A stretch of 64,000 nt of DNA, from contig JANJTV010000085.1 of NCBI GenBank assembly GCA_024710905.1, forward strand, positions 1 to 64,000, in the 5' to 3' direction. Positions 10,352 to 20,700 of this stretch are shown one piece after another. Source of the DNA: Anaerolineales bacterium (lineage in GTDB: Bacteria > Chloroflexota > Anaerolineae > Anaerolineales > Villigracilaceae). Made by a program: the position numbers and the translations under genes. Every line of letters begins with the position of its first letter. Positions within the stretch are counted from its first letter, which is position 1. The notes beneath the pieces were generated by a model that worked only from the letters and a program-made list of their open reading frames with translations, made no database searches and was not told the origin of the DNA.

Positions 10352-12619
10352 TTACTTGCGGCTCATGGCATCCATCACGGCCACGGCGGCCATCTGCACG
10401 ATGTCATTCACTTCATCGCCGGTTTGCAGTACATGCACCGGGGCACCCATCCCGAGCAGGATCGGCCCAATCGCTTTGGCATTCCCCAGCCGGCCAAGCA
10501 GTTTATAGGCAATATTGGCGCTTTCGAGTGAGGGGAAGACCAGCACATTGGCATCCTTGACCGCGCTGAAGGGGAAGCGCTCGTCAATGATCTCCGGAAC
10601 AACCGCCGTGTCAGCCTGCATTTCGCCATCAAAATTGTATTCCTTGCAGCGTTCGCGCACCAGGGTGACCGCCCTGCTGACCTTTTCGGAAAGCGGGTGC
10701 GGCGTGGAGCCGAAATTGGAAAACGACAGGAAGGCTACGCGCGGCTCAATCTCCAGTTGCTTGGCAAAGTTGGCTGCCAGGCAGGCGATCTCGGCCAGGT
10801 CTTCTGATGTTGGCTCAATGTTCACGGTTGCATCGGTGAACAGGTAGGTCTTGTCGTTGATGATCATGATGTACACACCGGCAGCCCGTTTGCTGCCCTT
10901 GGCGGTGTGGTGAATCTGCAAGGCCGGGCGGATGACTTCCGGGTACTCATAGGTCAGCCCTGCCACGAAAGCATCGGCTTCGCCCATTTTGACCATCATT
11001 GGCCCGAGCACATTGGGTTCACGAATTCTTTTTTCGGCCTGGCTGCGGGTAAGTCCCTTGCGCTGGCGAATCTGGTAATAGGCTTCCATGTACTTGCCCA
11101 TCTTATCGAAGCGGGTCGGGTCAACGATTTCCGGTTTGAAGGTCAGTCCGAGCAGTTTAATCTTCTCTTCGATGATTTCCGGGCGGCCAATCAGGATCGG
11201 TTTGGCAATGCCTTCATCCAGTACCTGGGCAGCAGCGCGGATGATCTTGGTCTCTTCACCTTCGCCAAAAGCCACTCGTTTGCTCGCTTTGCTGGCGCGG
11301 GCCTTGTTCATAATGAAGTAACGCACACGCTGGCCCTGTCCTTGCCGGTAGGCCAGTTGCTCGCGGTATTCGTCAATGTCAATCTTTTTGCGGGCGACAC
11401 CGGTTTGCATGGCCATTTCAGCGACAGCCGGGGCTTCCCAGAGCAACACGCGTGGGTCAAGCGGCTTGGGGATGATGTAATCCGGGCCGAGTTTCATGCT
11501 GTCGGCTCCGTAGGCGCGCAGGACGGAATCCGGCACATCTTCCTTGGCCAGGCGGGCCAGGGCCTGCGAGGCGGCGAACTTCATTTCCTCGTTAATGGCG
11601 CTGGCGCGGACATCCAGCGCGCCGCGGAAGATGAACGGGAAGCCAAGCACATTGTTGACCTGATTGGGGTAGTCCGAGCGGCCAGTGGCTACAATCGAAT
11701 CCGGGCGGGCTTCCTTGGCCAGTTCATATTTGATCTCCGGGTCAGGGTTGGCCATGGCAAAAATGATCGGGCGTTCAGCCATGCTCTTGACCATTTCAGG
11801 GGTCAGGATATTGGCCACGGACAAGCCGTAGAACACGTCCGCGCCTTTGACGGCGTCGGCCAGGGTACGGTGCCCCTTGTCTTCCACGGCCAGTTTTTCC
11901 TTGTATTTATTCATCCCCTCGGTGCGGCCCTTGTAAACCACGCCTTTGGTATCCACCAGCATGATGTTTTCGCGCTTCACCCCCCAGCGGATGGCCAGTT
12001 CGGCGCAGGAGACTGCCGAAGCCCCCGCACCGGAAATGACAATGCGAATGTCTTTATGTTCCTTGCCGACGATCTCCAGCGAATTGGCCAGCGCCGCCGA
12101 GGAGATGATGGCCGTGCCGTGCTGGTCATCATGGAATACCGGGATGTCGAGCATTTTCTTGAGTTCTTCTTCAATGTAGAAGCACTCGGGGGCCTTAATG
12201 TCTTCCAGGTTAATGCCACCAAAGGTTGGCGCAATGGCAGCCACCACTTTGATGATTTCGTCCGGGTCGTGGCTATTGACCTCGATATCGAACACGTCGA
12301 TATCGGCAAATTTTTTGAACAGCACACCCTTGCCTTCCATGACGGGCTTGCTGGCCAGCGCGCCGCGGTCCCCTAGGCCGAGGATGGCCGTTCCGTTCGA
12401 GATGACCGCCACCAGGTTGCCCTTGGATGTGTACTCGTAGGCCAGGCTTTGGTCTTTTTCAATTTCCAATACGGGGTGTGCCACGCCGGGCGAATAGGCC
12501 AGGCTCAGGTCGCGCTGGGTGTCCATCGGCTTGGTGGGCACAATAGCCACCTTGCCGGGTTTGCCCTTCAGACGGTGATATTCCAGGGCGTCTTCGCGGG
12601 TGATCGTAATCTTAGCCAT
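10352..12619 (-). CDS. maeB: NADP-dependent malic enzyme fused to phosphotransacetylase domain (MaeB type)
   Basis: From [17 protein letters not shown]; malic domain [20 protein letters not shown]-terminal PTA-like domain [19 protein letters not shown]. Confidence 0.94.
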   Translation of the reverse strand: MAKITITREDALEYHRLKGKPGKVAIVPTKPMDTQRDLSLAYSPGVAHPVLEIEKDQSLAYEYTSKGNLVAVISNGTAILGLGDRGALASKPVMEGKGVLFKKFADIDVFDIEVNSHDPDEIIKVVAAIAPTFGGINLEDIKAPECFYIEEELKKMLDIPVFHDDQHGTAIISSAALANSLEIVGKEHKDIRIVISGAGASAVSCAELAIRWGVKRENIMLVDTKGVVYKGRTEGMNKYKEKLAVEDKGHRTLADAVKGADVFYGLSVANILTPEMVKSMAERPIIFAMANPDPEIKYELAKEARPDSIVATGRSDYPNQVNNVLGFPFIFRGALDVRASAINEEMKFAASQALARLAKEDVPDSVLRAYGADSMKLGPDYIIPKPLDPRVLLWEAPAVAEMAMQTGVARKKIDIDEYREQLAYRQGQGQRVRYFIMNKARASKASKRVAFGEGEETKIIRAAAQVLDEGIAKPILIGRPEIIEEKIKLLGLTFKPEIVDPTRFDKMGKYMEAYYQIRQRKGLTRSQAEKRIREPNVLGPMMVKMGEADAFVAGLTYEYPEVIRPALQIHHTAKGSKRAAGVYIMIINDKTYLFTDATVNIEPTSEDLAEIACLAANFAKQLEIEPRVAFLSFSNFGSTPHPLSEKVSRAVTLVRERCKEYNFDGEMQADTAVVPEIIDERFPFSAVKDANVLVFPSLESANIAYKLLGRLGNAKAIGPILLGMGAPVHVLQTGDEVNDIVQMAAVAVMDAMSRK

Positions 12620-12756
12620 CAGGAGTCCTCCGAAACGGGTGTACAAGCATGTGCTACAACACGTTCATTAAAGCACAGGTTCGGGTTAAAGGATAGTTTA
12701 TTTTGTCACAAAAACAGGTGATGCCCATCCGGTGACTGAAATGTTAACTTTTCAGG

Positions 12757-12762
12757 TATAAT
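12757..12762 (+). promoter_or_regulatory. Putative sigma70-like -10 element of candidate ncRNA
   Basis: TATAAT at 12757-12762, with a weak GTGACT -35-like element at 12732-12737. Confidence 0.45.
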
Positions 12763-12768
12763 ATTAAC

Positions 12769-13066
12769 AATTGTTGTTCAACCCCGCCTGTGGGCGGTTG
12801 CAGCTCTGAAAACCTGGATATGTACTCGGATCGGCCTGCTCCAAACTTGCAGGCGCTTGTTAAAAAAATCACCTCCGTCATACGATTGAGGACGGGTCTA
12901 TACGCTGAACAGATTTCTTTTGTGGATGTAAACCAGTTGGTGTCTCACGGGGACATCTGAATCAGCCTACCTACCCTAATACGGGTTTTCCGTTAAATGG
13001 GGAGGATTCCAGCGACATGTTTTCACAGCCGCAGCCTGCCATGCAGGAGAGCGGCTGTGTCTTTTT
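12769..13066 (+). ncRNA. Candidate structured non-coding RNA upstream of recX
   Basis: No ORF in about 310 bp; own -10, several stem-loops, 5'/3' long-range pairings (GTTGC 12797-12801 with GCGAC 13012-13016; GAAAACC 12808-12814 with GGTTTTC 12984-12990), and a strong terminator. Confidence 0.5.
13024..13066 (+). terminator. Rho-independent terminator of candidate ncRNA
   Basis: CACAGCCGC(13024-13032)/GCGGCTGTG(13051-13059) with inner CCTGC-cat-GCAGG, then TCTTTTT. Confidence 0.75.
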
Positions 13067-13078
13067 AACAGTTGAGCC

Positions 13079-13753
13079 ATGCCTAAGATAACCGCCATCG
13101 AAGCCCAGAAGAAGAACCCCAACCGGGTGAGCATCTACCTGGACGATGCTTACGCTTTTGGGCTTTCACGGATTGTGGCAGCCTGGCTGCAAGTGGGGCA
13201 GGAACTCTCTGCAGAGAAGATCGCCCAATTACAGGCAGGTGACTCTCGTGAAGTGGCCATGCAAAAAGCCATGAATTTCCTCAGTTACCGGGCACGCTCG
13301 GTGCAGGAAGTGCGCCAGAACCTGCAAAAGCATGAGTTCAGTGAAGATGTGATTGAGGACACGATCCAAAAGTTGGAGCGTGCCGGGTTATTGAACGACA
13401 AAGAGTTTGCCCGCGCCTGGGTTGAGAACCGCAACACCTTTCGCCCGCGCAGCCGACGCGCCTTGGGCATGGAACTGCGCCGCAAGGGAATTGTCGAAGA
13501 AGACTACCAGCCCGTGCTGGCCAGCGATGTGGATGAAGAAGCGCTGGCCCTTCAGGCAGCCCAAAAATACGTCAGGCGGCTGCAAGGCCTGGACTGGCAG
13601 GACTTCCGCAACAAGCTGGGCGGCCACCTCGGGCGCAGGGGATTCTCCTATGACGTGATTGCGCCGGTCGTGCGCCAGGTCTGGGAGCAGAACAAGCCGT
13701 CAGGCAGCGGGCAAGACATCCAATCTACTATTAATGATGAGGACATGTTATGA
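13079..13753 (+). CDS. recX: Regulatory protein RecX
   Basis: 224 aa; RARSVQEVRQNLQKHEFSEDVIEDTIQKLERAGLLNDKEFARAWVENR typical RecX repeats. Confidence 0.88.
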   Translation: MPKITAIEAQKKNPNRVSIYLDDAYAFGLSRIVAAWLQVGQELSAEKIAQLQAGDSREVAMQKAMNFLSYRARSVQEVRQNLQKHEFSEDVIEDTIQKLERAGLLNDKEFARAWVENRNTFRPRSRRALGMELRRKGIVEEDYQPVLASDVDEEALALQAAQKYVRRLQGLDWQDFRNKLGGHLGRRGFSYDVIAPVVRQVWEQNKPSGSGQDIQSTINDEDML

Positions 13754-15285
13754 ACAATCCCTTAATCCCCCTGGTTTTAACCGGTCTGCTGGCCCTGGTG
13801 GTCGGTGTGGTCATTGGTTACCTGGTGAAACGCTACCAGGAAGAGCAGGTTCGCAAGCAGCAGGAAGGCCGCGCCAAAGGCATCATTGAAGAAGCCCAGG
13901 CTCGCGCCAAAACGGTGGAAGTGGAGGCCCGCGACAAGGCCCTGAAAATTGTGCAGGAAGCCGAGAAGGACATCAACCAGCGCCGCACTGACCTGAATCG
14001 TGATTTTGAACGCCTGGACCGCCGCCGAAGCGAGCTGGATGGCCGGGTGGAACGCCTGGAACAACGTGAACAGACGCTGAACAAGCGCCAGAGCACGGTT
14101 GATAAACGTGCCAATGAAATTGAAAAATTATATGAAGACCAGCTGGCCAAATTGCAACAGGTGGCTGAATTGCCCAAGGAAGAAGCCCGCCAGTTGCTGT
14201 TGAGCGAAGTGGAAAAAGAAGCGCGCGGCGATATGGCGCGCATCATCCGCCAGATCGAGGCCGAGGCGCGCGAAGAAGGCGAGAAACGCGCCCGCAAATT
14301 GATCGCGGAGGCCATCCAGCGGGTGGCTTCGGAGCATGTCTCTGAAGTGACCAGCTCGGTGGTGCCGCTGCCAAACGAAGAAATGAAGGGCCGCATTGTG
14401 GGCCGCAATGGCCGCAACATCCGCGCTTTTGAGCAGGCCGCCGGGGTGGACGTGATCGTGGATGACACTCCTGAAGCCGTTACCATCTCGTGTTTCGACT
14501 CGGTGCGCCGCGAGATTGCCCGCCGGGCGCTGACCCGCCTGACGGTGGACGGCCGCATTCATCCGGCCTATATTGAGAAAATCATTGAGGACGAAACCAA
14601 GGCTGTGGAAAAGATCATGGCCGAGGCGGGCGAACAGGCTGCTTTTGATGCCGGTGTGGCCGGGTTGCACCCGGAGATCCTGCGCATGATGGGCCGCCTG
14701 AAGTTCCGCACTTCGTACGGGCAAAATCAGCTGGCCCACGCCGTGGAAGTCTCCAAACTGGCGGGCATCCTGGCGGCGGAACTCGGCGCAAATGTGGAGC
14801 TTTCCAAGGCAGGCGGTTTCCTGCATGACATCGGCAAGGCCATGGACCACAACCAGGAAGGTACACATGCCGGGCTAGGCGCGGAATTCTGCAAACGCTA
14901 CGGTGTTCATCCCTCGGTGGTGAATGCGGTGGCTTCACACCACCATGAGGTAGACCAGGAAACAGTGGAAGCGGTGATTACCGAAGCCGCCGATGCCATC
15001 TCTGGTGCGCGGCCCGGTGCGCGGCGCGAAGACCTGGAAGCCTACATTAAGCGCATCCGCACCCTGGAGGAAATGGCCAACTCGTTCGAGGGTGTCAGTC
15101 AGAGTTACGCCATCCAGGCCGGGCGCGAAGTGCGCATCATTGTGCGCCCCGAGGATATTGACGACCTGGCCGCTGCCCGCCTGGCGCGCGATGTGGCCAA
15201 GAAGATTGAAGAAACGATGCAGTACCCCGGCCAGATTCGCGTCACGGTCATCCGCGAGACGCGCGCGGTGGATTACGCCAAATAA
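13750..15285 (+). CDS. rny: Ribonuclease Y
   Basis: 511 aa; N-terminal TM + coiled coil, KH (MKGRIVGRNGRNIRAFE), HD domain (GGFLHDIGKAMDH). Confidence 0.97.
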   Translation: MNNPLIPLVLTGLLALVVGVVIGYLVKRYQEEQVRKQQEGRAKGIIEEAQARAKTVEVEARDKALKIVQEAEKDINQRRTDLNRDFERLDRRRSELDGRVERLEQREQTLNKRQSTVDKRANEIEKLYEDQLAKLQQVAELPKEEARQLLLSEVEKEARGDMARIIRQIEAEAREEGEKRARKLIAEAIQRVASEHVSEVTSSVVPLPNEEMKGRIVGRNGRNIRAFEQAAGVDVIVDDTPEAVTISCFDSVRREIARRALTRLTVDGRIHPAYIEKIIEDETKAVEKIMAEAGEQAAFDAGVAGLHPEILRMMGRLKFRTSYGQNQLAHAVEVSKLAGILAAELGANVELSKAGGFLHDIGKAMDHNQEGTHAGLGAEFCKRYGVHPSVVNAVASHHHEVDQETVEAVITEAADAISGARPGARREDLEAYIKRIRTLEEMANSFEGVSQSYAIQAGREVRIIVRPEDIDDLAAARLARDVAKKIEETMQYPGQIRVTVIRETRAVDYAK

Positions 15286-15287
15286 CG

Positions 15288-15575
15288 ATGGCGCTGACGC
15301 TTTACCTCGACCCGAATCACCCTGATGCGGGCAGCTGGATTGAAGCCGAATTAAAGGATATGACGGCTGGCTACGACCGGAAGTGGCTCAGCCCGCCCGA
15401 GGCGGTTCTACGCTTTGGGGAGGGCGTGCAATTACCGGTCTTACAAGACGGGCCAAAAACTGCCAGCGGGCAGGCCGCGCTGATGGATTTCCTGAAAGAG
15501 TACCGGAAATTTGTGGACGACTGGCGTTTGTTCCAGGGGGATTCGTGTTACATCCGCGAGGATGGGAGTTGTTAA
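15288..15575 (+). CDS. Hypothetical protein
   Basis: 95 aa, 2 nt after the rny stop, same strand. Confidence 0.5.
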   Translation: MALTLYLDPNHPDAGSWIEAELKDMTAGYDRKWLSPPEAVLRFGEGVQLPVLQDGPKTASGQAALMDFLKEYRKFVDDWRLFQGDSCYIREDGSC

Positions 15576-15579
15576 TTGA

Positions 15580-15608
15580 AATCGGGGCGGACATTGTCCG
15601 CCCCGATT
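15580..15608. terminator. Bidirectional terminator between convergent genes
   Basis: Perfect 13-bp inverted repeat AATCGGGGCGGAC-att-GTCCGCCCCGATT. Confidence 0.75.
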
Positions 15609-15611
15609 GAT

Positions 15612-16250
15612 TTAATACCCTTGCACGAACGGGTTGGTATGTTTCTCGTCGCCGACGGTGGTTTTGTCACCATGGCCGGGCAACAGGACTGTTTCATCAG
15701 GCAGGGTGTAGACCTGTTCGCGGATGCTTTTCTCGAGGATTGGCCAGTCGCCGCCGGGCAGGTCGGTGCGGCCGACTGAACCGGCAAAAATCACATCGCC
15801 GCAAAAACACAGTTTTGATTCGGGGAAATAAAAGATGACATGGCCGGGTGTATGGCCTGGGGTGAAACGCACTTCGAGGGGATTTTTTCCCAACGTCATT
15901 TTTTGGCCGTGCTCGAGGTAAATGGTTGGTTCGGGGCCGGGGTCAATGGCCAGGCCAAACGCGCGGCCCCCACCGCCCGCCCGCCAGAGCACATGGTCGG
16001 CGGCGTGCAGGGCCACCAGCGGCAGCGGGTTCAGGGCGTCGGCAATGGCTGCCGCGCCGCCAATGTGGTCAAAGTGGGCATGGGTGTACCACAGGTGGCC
16101 AATCCGCCAGCCGCGTTTTTCGGCTTCGGCTAGGATTAAGTGACCGTCCCATGCCGGGTCAATCACGGCGGCCTCCCTGCTTTCGGGGTCGGCCAGCAGG
16201 TAGGCGTTGGTCTGTACCGGTCCTAATGTAAACTGGATGATTTCAAGCAT
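15612..16250 (-). CDS. MBL-fold metallo-hydrolase (glyoxalase II-like)
   Basis: THAHFDHIGGAAAI, FTPGHTPGHVIFY, LPGHGDKTTVGDEKHTNPF. Confidence 0.9.
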   Translation of the reverse strand: MLEIIQFTLGPVQTNAYLLADPESREAAVIDPAWDGHLILAEAEKRGWRIGHLWYTHAHFDHIGGAAAIADALNPLPLVALHAADHVLWRAGGGGRAFGLAIDPGPEPTIYLEHGQKMTLGKNPLEVRFTPGHTPGHVIFYFPESKLCFCGDVIFAGSVGRTDLPGGDWPILEKSIREQVYTLPDETVLLPGHGDKTTVGDEKHTNPFVQGY

Positions 16251-17397
16251 GGGCTGATTCTACCCGGATTTGTTCCTGCGGCTGGGAGCGTGGGCCGAAA
16301 AAGAAAGTGATGGCAATGGTGACAGCCACCAGCCCGATGACCAGCGGGTAAATCAGCGCCGGGTCCTGTTCGTAGAGCCTGCCTGCCAGTAAGGGTCCAA
16401 GGATGATCGGCAGGGCGTTCACCGACTCGAACAGCCCAAAAGCCAACCCCATTTGCGTGGAGTGGATTAATCCGCGCACCTGGGCTGCACCGAGCGAGCG
16501 GGCCACCCTGAAGCCGCCCAGCAGGAAGTACCCGGCGGCGTACATCCAGACGCCCTGGCCCTGCCAGAGCAGCAGGGCAAAAACGGCCACACAGGCCTGG
16601 GCCAGCATGTACCCGATCCGCGCCGAGCCGATGCCGCCCAGCAGGATGCTGAGCACGGCGTTACCCAGCCCACCTGCCGAACTGATGATGCCGATCTCGC
16701 CGAAGGTCAATCCGCGCTCGTTTTGCAGGAAGTTGGGCGTAAGCGGCTGGCCGAGGTACAGGGCGAAGGTCACTGCGAAGGAAATCAACAGAAAGCCCAG
16801 GTAACGCTCATTGCGAAGCAACAACGGCGGGGGGGAGTCCGCATCGTGGCGTTCCACGGGCTGGCGATGCAATAAAAAGATGAACAGGTTGGAGAGCACA
16901 AACAAAACCAATGCCGCCCAGTAGACCGTGCGCAGGCCGAAGGTGTCGCCCAGCCAGCCGCCAATGAGCGGGCCAAAAATCAAACCGGCGTTAAAAAAAG
17001 AAGATGTGAAGGTCAGCACCCGCCCGACGCTGAGATGTCCGCTGGCGGCCGCTGCGTAGCTGGAGAGCGGCGAGGAGACAAAGGCCGTTAGCCCGTAGAG
17101 CAGGATGCCCGCGATGAAGACAGGCAGGTCGGTAGCCATGGCCATGGTGAAGGCTGAAAAAGCGCCGATGACCCAGGCCGTGCGGATGAGCGGGATGCGC
17201 CCGATTTTGTCGGCTAGGAACCCCGCCGGGGGATGGGCCACGGCCATGATCATGCCGAATGCGCCGAGGATGCCGCCAATGACGATTGGGCTGGCACCCA
17301 GGCTTTGAAGGTAGAGCGGGTTAAAGTTAAAAAACATGCCCTCGCCAATGCCCCATAGGAACAGGGCGGCGAACAGGAAGTACAGGTTGCGACTCAC
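16243..17397 (-). CDS. MFS transporter
   Basis: 384 aa, ~12 TM; GFLADKIGRIPLIR motif. Confidence 0.88.
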   Translation of the reverse strand: MSRNLYFLFAALFLWGIGEGMFFNFNPLYLQSLGASPIVIGGILGAFGMIMAVAHPPAGFLADKIGRIPLIRTAWVIGAFSAFTMAMATDLPVFIAGILLYGLTAFVSSPLSSYAAAASGHLSVGRVLTFTSSFFNAGLIFGPLIGGWLGDTFGLRTVYWAALVLFVLSNLFIFLLHRQPVERHDADSPPPLLLRNERYLGFLLISFAVTFALYLGQPLTPNFLQNERGLTFGEIGIISSAGGLGNAVLSILLGGIGSARIGYMLAQACVAVFALLLWQGQGVWMYAAGYFLLGGFRVARSLGAAQVRGLIHSTQMGLAFGLFESVNALPIILGPLLAGRLYEQDPALIYPLVIGLVAVTIAITFFFGPRSQPQEQIRVESAHA

Positions 17398-18185
17398 GGC
17401 TGGTTGGCCTCAACCTGTTGGATGAACTGGATGGCGGCCTGGAAGACTGTCTCGCGTTGGGCATCGCGGGGGAGCACATGCCCCGAACCGTGAATGAGTA
17501 ATTTTTGTTTTTGGGTTGCGCCAAGATGGGTGTAGATGTATTCCATGCTTTCCTGGCTGCCAAGCGGCAGGTAGTGGTCATCTGCGGAGTTAATCAGCAG
17601 GGTTGGTACGGTGATCTTTGGCAGGGCCTCGCGCAGGGATGCCAGCAGGCGTTTGAGCTGGCCAATGGCGCGGATGGGGTTGCGTGGGTAAGAGATGTGC
17701 TCCTGGAAAGCGGTTTTGTCGAACCAGCCCGTTCCTGGCGCTTCCGTACTTTTGGGCAGGTACGGCTTGAAGAATGCGATCTGGTCGGTGAAGTTGATCC
17801 GCCAGTCTTCCGGCAGTTCGTAGGGTGTGGCCATGGCAATCACCCCGCGCACCGGCAGGTAGGAGGCGGCCATTAACGAGAGCGAACCGCCCATTGAAAG
17901 CCCGCACAGGTAAATATGGTCCGCCACGCCGGAGAGCAAGTTGTAGCCGTCCTCCAGTGAGGCCATCCAGTCTTCGTAATGCGTGCGGGCCATGTCTGCG
18001 GGGAAGGTGGCATGCCCGGCCAGGCGTGGGCCGAGGCAGGTGAACCCGGCTTCGCGGTTCAAATAGTTGCCCATCCAGCGCATTTCTTTGGGCGTGCCGG
18101 TGAATCCGTGGGTCAGCAATACGCCAACCTTGCTTTTGCCGGGCAGGAAAAACGGTTCGGTAGTGGGGATGATTAAGTGAGTCAT
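17394..18185 (-). CDS. Alpha/beta hydrolase (carboxylesterase-like)
   Basis: From MTHLIIPTTEPFFLPGK; VLLTHGFTGTPKEMR, GLSMGG nucleophile elbow, catalytic HGSGHVLPRD. Confidence 0.88.
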   Translation of the reverse strand: MTHLIIPTTEPFFLPGKSKVGVLLTHGFTGTPKEMRWMGNYLNREAGFTCLGPRLAGHATFPADMARTHYEDWMASLEDGYNLLSGVADHIYLCGLSMGGSLSLMAASYLPVRGVIAMATPYELPEDWRINFTDQIAFFKPYLPKSTEAPGTGWFDKTAFQEHISYPRNPIRAIGQLKRLLASLREALPKITVPTLLINSADDHYLPLGSQESMEYIYTHLGATQKQKLLIHGSGHVLPRDAQRETVFQAAIQFIQQVEANQP

Positions 18186-18196
18186 GAGTTCGGGAG

Positions 18197-18748
18197 TTAT
18201 AGATTTGCGGTCATCCAGGCCGGGCGCAGGGCGGCAACGCGGGCATAAATGGGGCAATCCGGGGTGTGGGCGCCGGGCAGGTAGCCGGTGGACATCAGGA
18301 ATTCGCCGACAATCTCGCCGCCGGTGAACAGGAAGTGCTGTTTGAATAACTTTACCCAGCCGGGTTTATCAAGCGGGTGGTGGACCTTCAGCCAATTTTC
18401 AAATGAGCCGTGCGTTTGCTGGATGACCAGGATGCGCCGGGCGTTCTCAATGGCGGCGTTGACTTTCAGGCGGTTGCGGATGATGCCGGCGTCTGCCAGC
18501 AGGCGCGCGCGATCGGCCTCGCCATAGGTGGCCACTTTGTTAATGTCAAAGTTGTCATACGCGCGGCGGAAGTTGTCAGCTTTTTTCAGGATGGTAATCC
18601 ACGACAGCCCGGCCTGGTTAATTTCCAGCACCAGACGCTCAAAGAGCAGGTTATCGTCGTGGATCGGGAATCCGTATTGGGTGTCGTGGTAGCTGCGGTT
18701 GAAGGTGTCTTCGGGGTGCGAATTGCAATACTTACAGTAGGGATTCAT
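18197..18748 (-). CDS. tag: DNA-3-methyladenine glycosylase I family
   Basis: From MNPYCKYCNSHPEDTFNRSYHDTQYGFPIHDDNLLFERLVLEINQAGLSWITIL. Confidence 0.85.
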   Translation of the reverse strand: MNPYCKYCNSHPEDTFNRSYHDTQYGFPIHDDNLLFERLVLEINQAGLSWITILKKADNFRRAYDNFDINKVATYGEADRARLLADAGIIRNRLKVNAAIENARRILVIQQTHGSFENWLKVHHPLDKPGWVKLFKQHFLFTGGEIVGEFLMSTGYLPGAHTPDCPIYARVAALRPAWMTANL

Positions 18749-18838
18749 GGCAAGTCTTATTGAAAGGTGGTGGCCTAATTTTACACTACAGTTTTTCACC
18801 TTGCAGGGAGTCAGAACTGGCTGGGAATGGGAAATTAA

Positions 18839-18882
18839 AAAGAAAGGACGCGATAACCAATCAGCCGCGTCCTTTCTTTTGC
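18839..18882. terminator. Terminator downstream of multiheme cytochrome gene
   Basis: AAAGAAAGGACGCG ... CGCGTCCTTTCTTTT inverted repeat, T-rich both sides. Confidence 0.75.
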
Positions 18883-18892
18883 TTCTATTTTT

Positions 18893-20584
18893 CTACTTTT
18901 CAGGCGCGCCGGATTCAATCCATTGTGTGATGAACTTCAATTCTTCGGCGCTAAAGTTGGCGAAATGCTGCTTCAGTTGCGCTTGAATCAACAGGCTGTT
19001 TTCAGGGTTGCCAACGATGATGACCGGACCACTATCCCTGCCCTGCATCAGGCTGGCGTAGGTGGTCACGTTTAGTCCTGCCGAGGCAACCTGTCCGTGA
19101 CAGGCTGCACATTTGCTCTCGAAAAGTGCCTTGATGTTGGCCTCGTAGGTCGGCAATCCCACCAGCAGGTTTGGCGGTTCGGGCGTCGGCTGGAGGTTTA
19201 GCTGCTCGCGCAGGATTTCGCGCAGGGTTGGGGCGTCAAACCCGGCATGGGTGAAGACGCTACCGTGACAGGCGCTGTTCGAGCAGAAGGACGTGTTACT
19301 CGTGCCGCCCGCATCGCCTGTGGTGTGGCAATTGGTGCAGGTTTCATTCATCACCTGGTTGTGCAGGCTTATCCAGTTGGCGTTGTGATGCGATTCCGGT
19401 TCAGGCCCGCGGCTGATTTCAATCAGGGCGACGAAATCCTGCTGGCTCACCACGGTTGGGATTGAGTGGCACAGGTTGCATTCCAACCGGATGGCTTGCT
19501 GCTGCTCGTCGAGATGCGTGCCGCCGTGACAGCGGAAACAGCCTGGGCTGTTCATGTGTCCGAGATTGCTCGGGTGGGTTTCCCAGTTAACTTTTTGCTC
19601 AATGAAAACCGTTCCCATATAGATTTGCTGAATTTGGGCAATGGCATTCTGGACGAGTTCTGTGTTCTCGTTGTAGAACCCGGTGTGGTACGCCTGGTAA
19701 TAATTTTCCAGCCCGGCGATCGCAGCCAGCCCCATCTGCTGTGACTCATAGGTGTTGCTCAGCATTTCCACACCCTTGATGCGAATTTCAGGGATGGAAG
19801 GGTCAATCATGTTTCGGGCCATGTAATCGTCCATTGAATCTGCCGGGGTTTTGAAGTTATGCGAGACGCGGTTGTGACAAGTGACGCAGTCCATGGTTTG
19901 CAACTGGCTCTCGTCCATTGTCGCCGGGTCGAACCCAGATTCAACATCCACATATTCAGTAATCGTGCCATCGTCATTGTAGACGCGCACATATGGAATA
20001 TCCTGTTCGAGGCGGTCAGTTGGGTAATATTCCACCTGGTTGTCAATATGCCAGTGAATCCCCTCGCCCAGGTTTTCATCTTTGGTGCCGCCCCGGGTTT
20101 TCAATATCAGGTAGGTGATGTACATGGTGTTATCAAAATCAGAGTGAAAGCGGGTGATGGTTCTAAGCGTATCTCCCGCAAAAGCCGCCGGTTTATGGCA
20201 TCTCTCACAGGTATCGCGTACCGGCTGCAAGGCCGAGGCGTGAATGGGATACTCGTAGAGATTGAAGGCCATCATGAACAACTCTTTGCTTCCCTCCCTT
20301 GTTTTGCGAACAAACTGGTCTGGTAAAGAAACCCGGCCAATATGGCATTCTTCACAGGTAACGTTGGCATGGGGAGATTTCAGGTAAGTGGCATTTTGGG
20401 GTGGCATGGTATGGCAGGTTGTGCCGCAAAACTGAGGGGAATTTGAATATTCCCAGGCGTGAACGCTGCCCCCCAGCAACCCCAGGCCAAGAATCCCGAC
20501 GACGAGAATGGGGGGAATCCACATCCAGCGCGGCGAACCGGCAGAGGGAATGAAGAAATTCCTGATGCGCTCTTTGAACGACAT
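18893..20584 (-). CDS. NapC/NrfH-like membrane-anchored multiheme cytochrome c with C-terminal c-type domain
   Basis: 563 aa; one N-terminal TM; heme motifs CGTTCH (CX3CH), CEECH, CERCH, CVTCH, CFRCH, CNLCH, CTNCH, CSNSACH (CX4CH), CAACH. Confidence 0.88.
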   Translation of the reverse strand: MSFKERIRNFFIPSAGSPRWMWIPPILVVGILGLGLLGGSVHAWEYSNSPQFCGTTCHTMPPQNATYLKSPHANVTCEECHIGRVSLPDQFVRKTREGSKELFMMAFNLYEYPIHASALQPVRDTCERCHKPAAFAGDTLRTITRFHSDFDNTMYITYLILKTRGGTKDENLGEGIHWHIDNQVEYYPTDRLEQDIPYVRVYNDDGTITEYVDVESGFDPATMDESQLQTMDCVTCHNRVSHNFKTPADSMDDYMARNMIDPSIPEIRIKGVEMLSNTYESQQMGLAAIAGLENYYQAYHTGFYNENTELVQNAIAQIQQIYMGTVFIEQKVNWETHPSNLGHMNSPGCFRCHGGTHLDEQQQAIRLECNLCHSIPTVVSQQDFVALIEISRGPEPESHHNANWISLHNQVMNETCTNCHTTGDAGGTSNTSFCSNSACHGSVFTHAGFDAPTLREILREQLNLQPTPEPPNLLVGLPTYEANIKALFESKCAACHGQVASAGLNVTTYASLMQGRDSGPVIIVGNPENSLLIQAQLKQHFANFSAEELKFITQWIESGAPEK

Positions 20585-20649
20585 ATAAACCTCCCAGTGT
20601 GATGGCTTTATTTGTATCCGGGCCTGGCCGAATCAGTTGTTTTAAAACA

Positions 20650-20684
20650 AGTGGGGACTGCCATTCGGCAGCCCCACTTTCTTG
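20650..20684 (-). terminator. Terminator between the two cytochrome genes
   Basis: AAGTGGGG-a-CTGCC-att-CGGCAGCCCCACTT hairpin. Confidence 0.65.
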
Positions 20685-20700
20685 AACGTTGAATCAGCTG

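Noticed and set aside
10907-12376. 489-aa plus-strand ORF antisense to the malic enzyme gene
   Set aside because: Mirror ORF produced by high-GC codon bias. His/Gln/Phe-rich composition with no recognisable domain, while the opposite strand encodes a complete conserved enzyme.
12769-13066. tmRNA, RNase P RNA or SRP RNA as identity of the candidate ncRNA
   Set aside because: No tRNA-like T-loop/CCA end, no GAGGAAAGTCC-type RNase P core, and no GGAAGGAAGCAG SRP loop. Left as unassigned.
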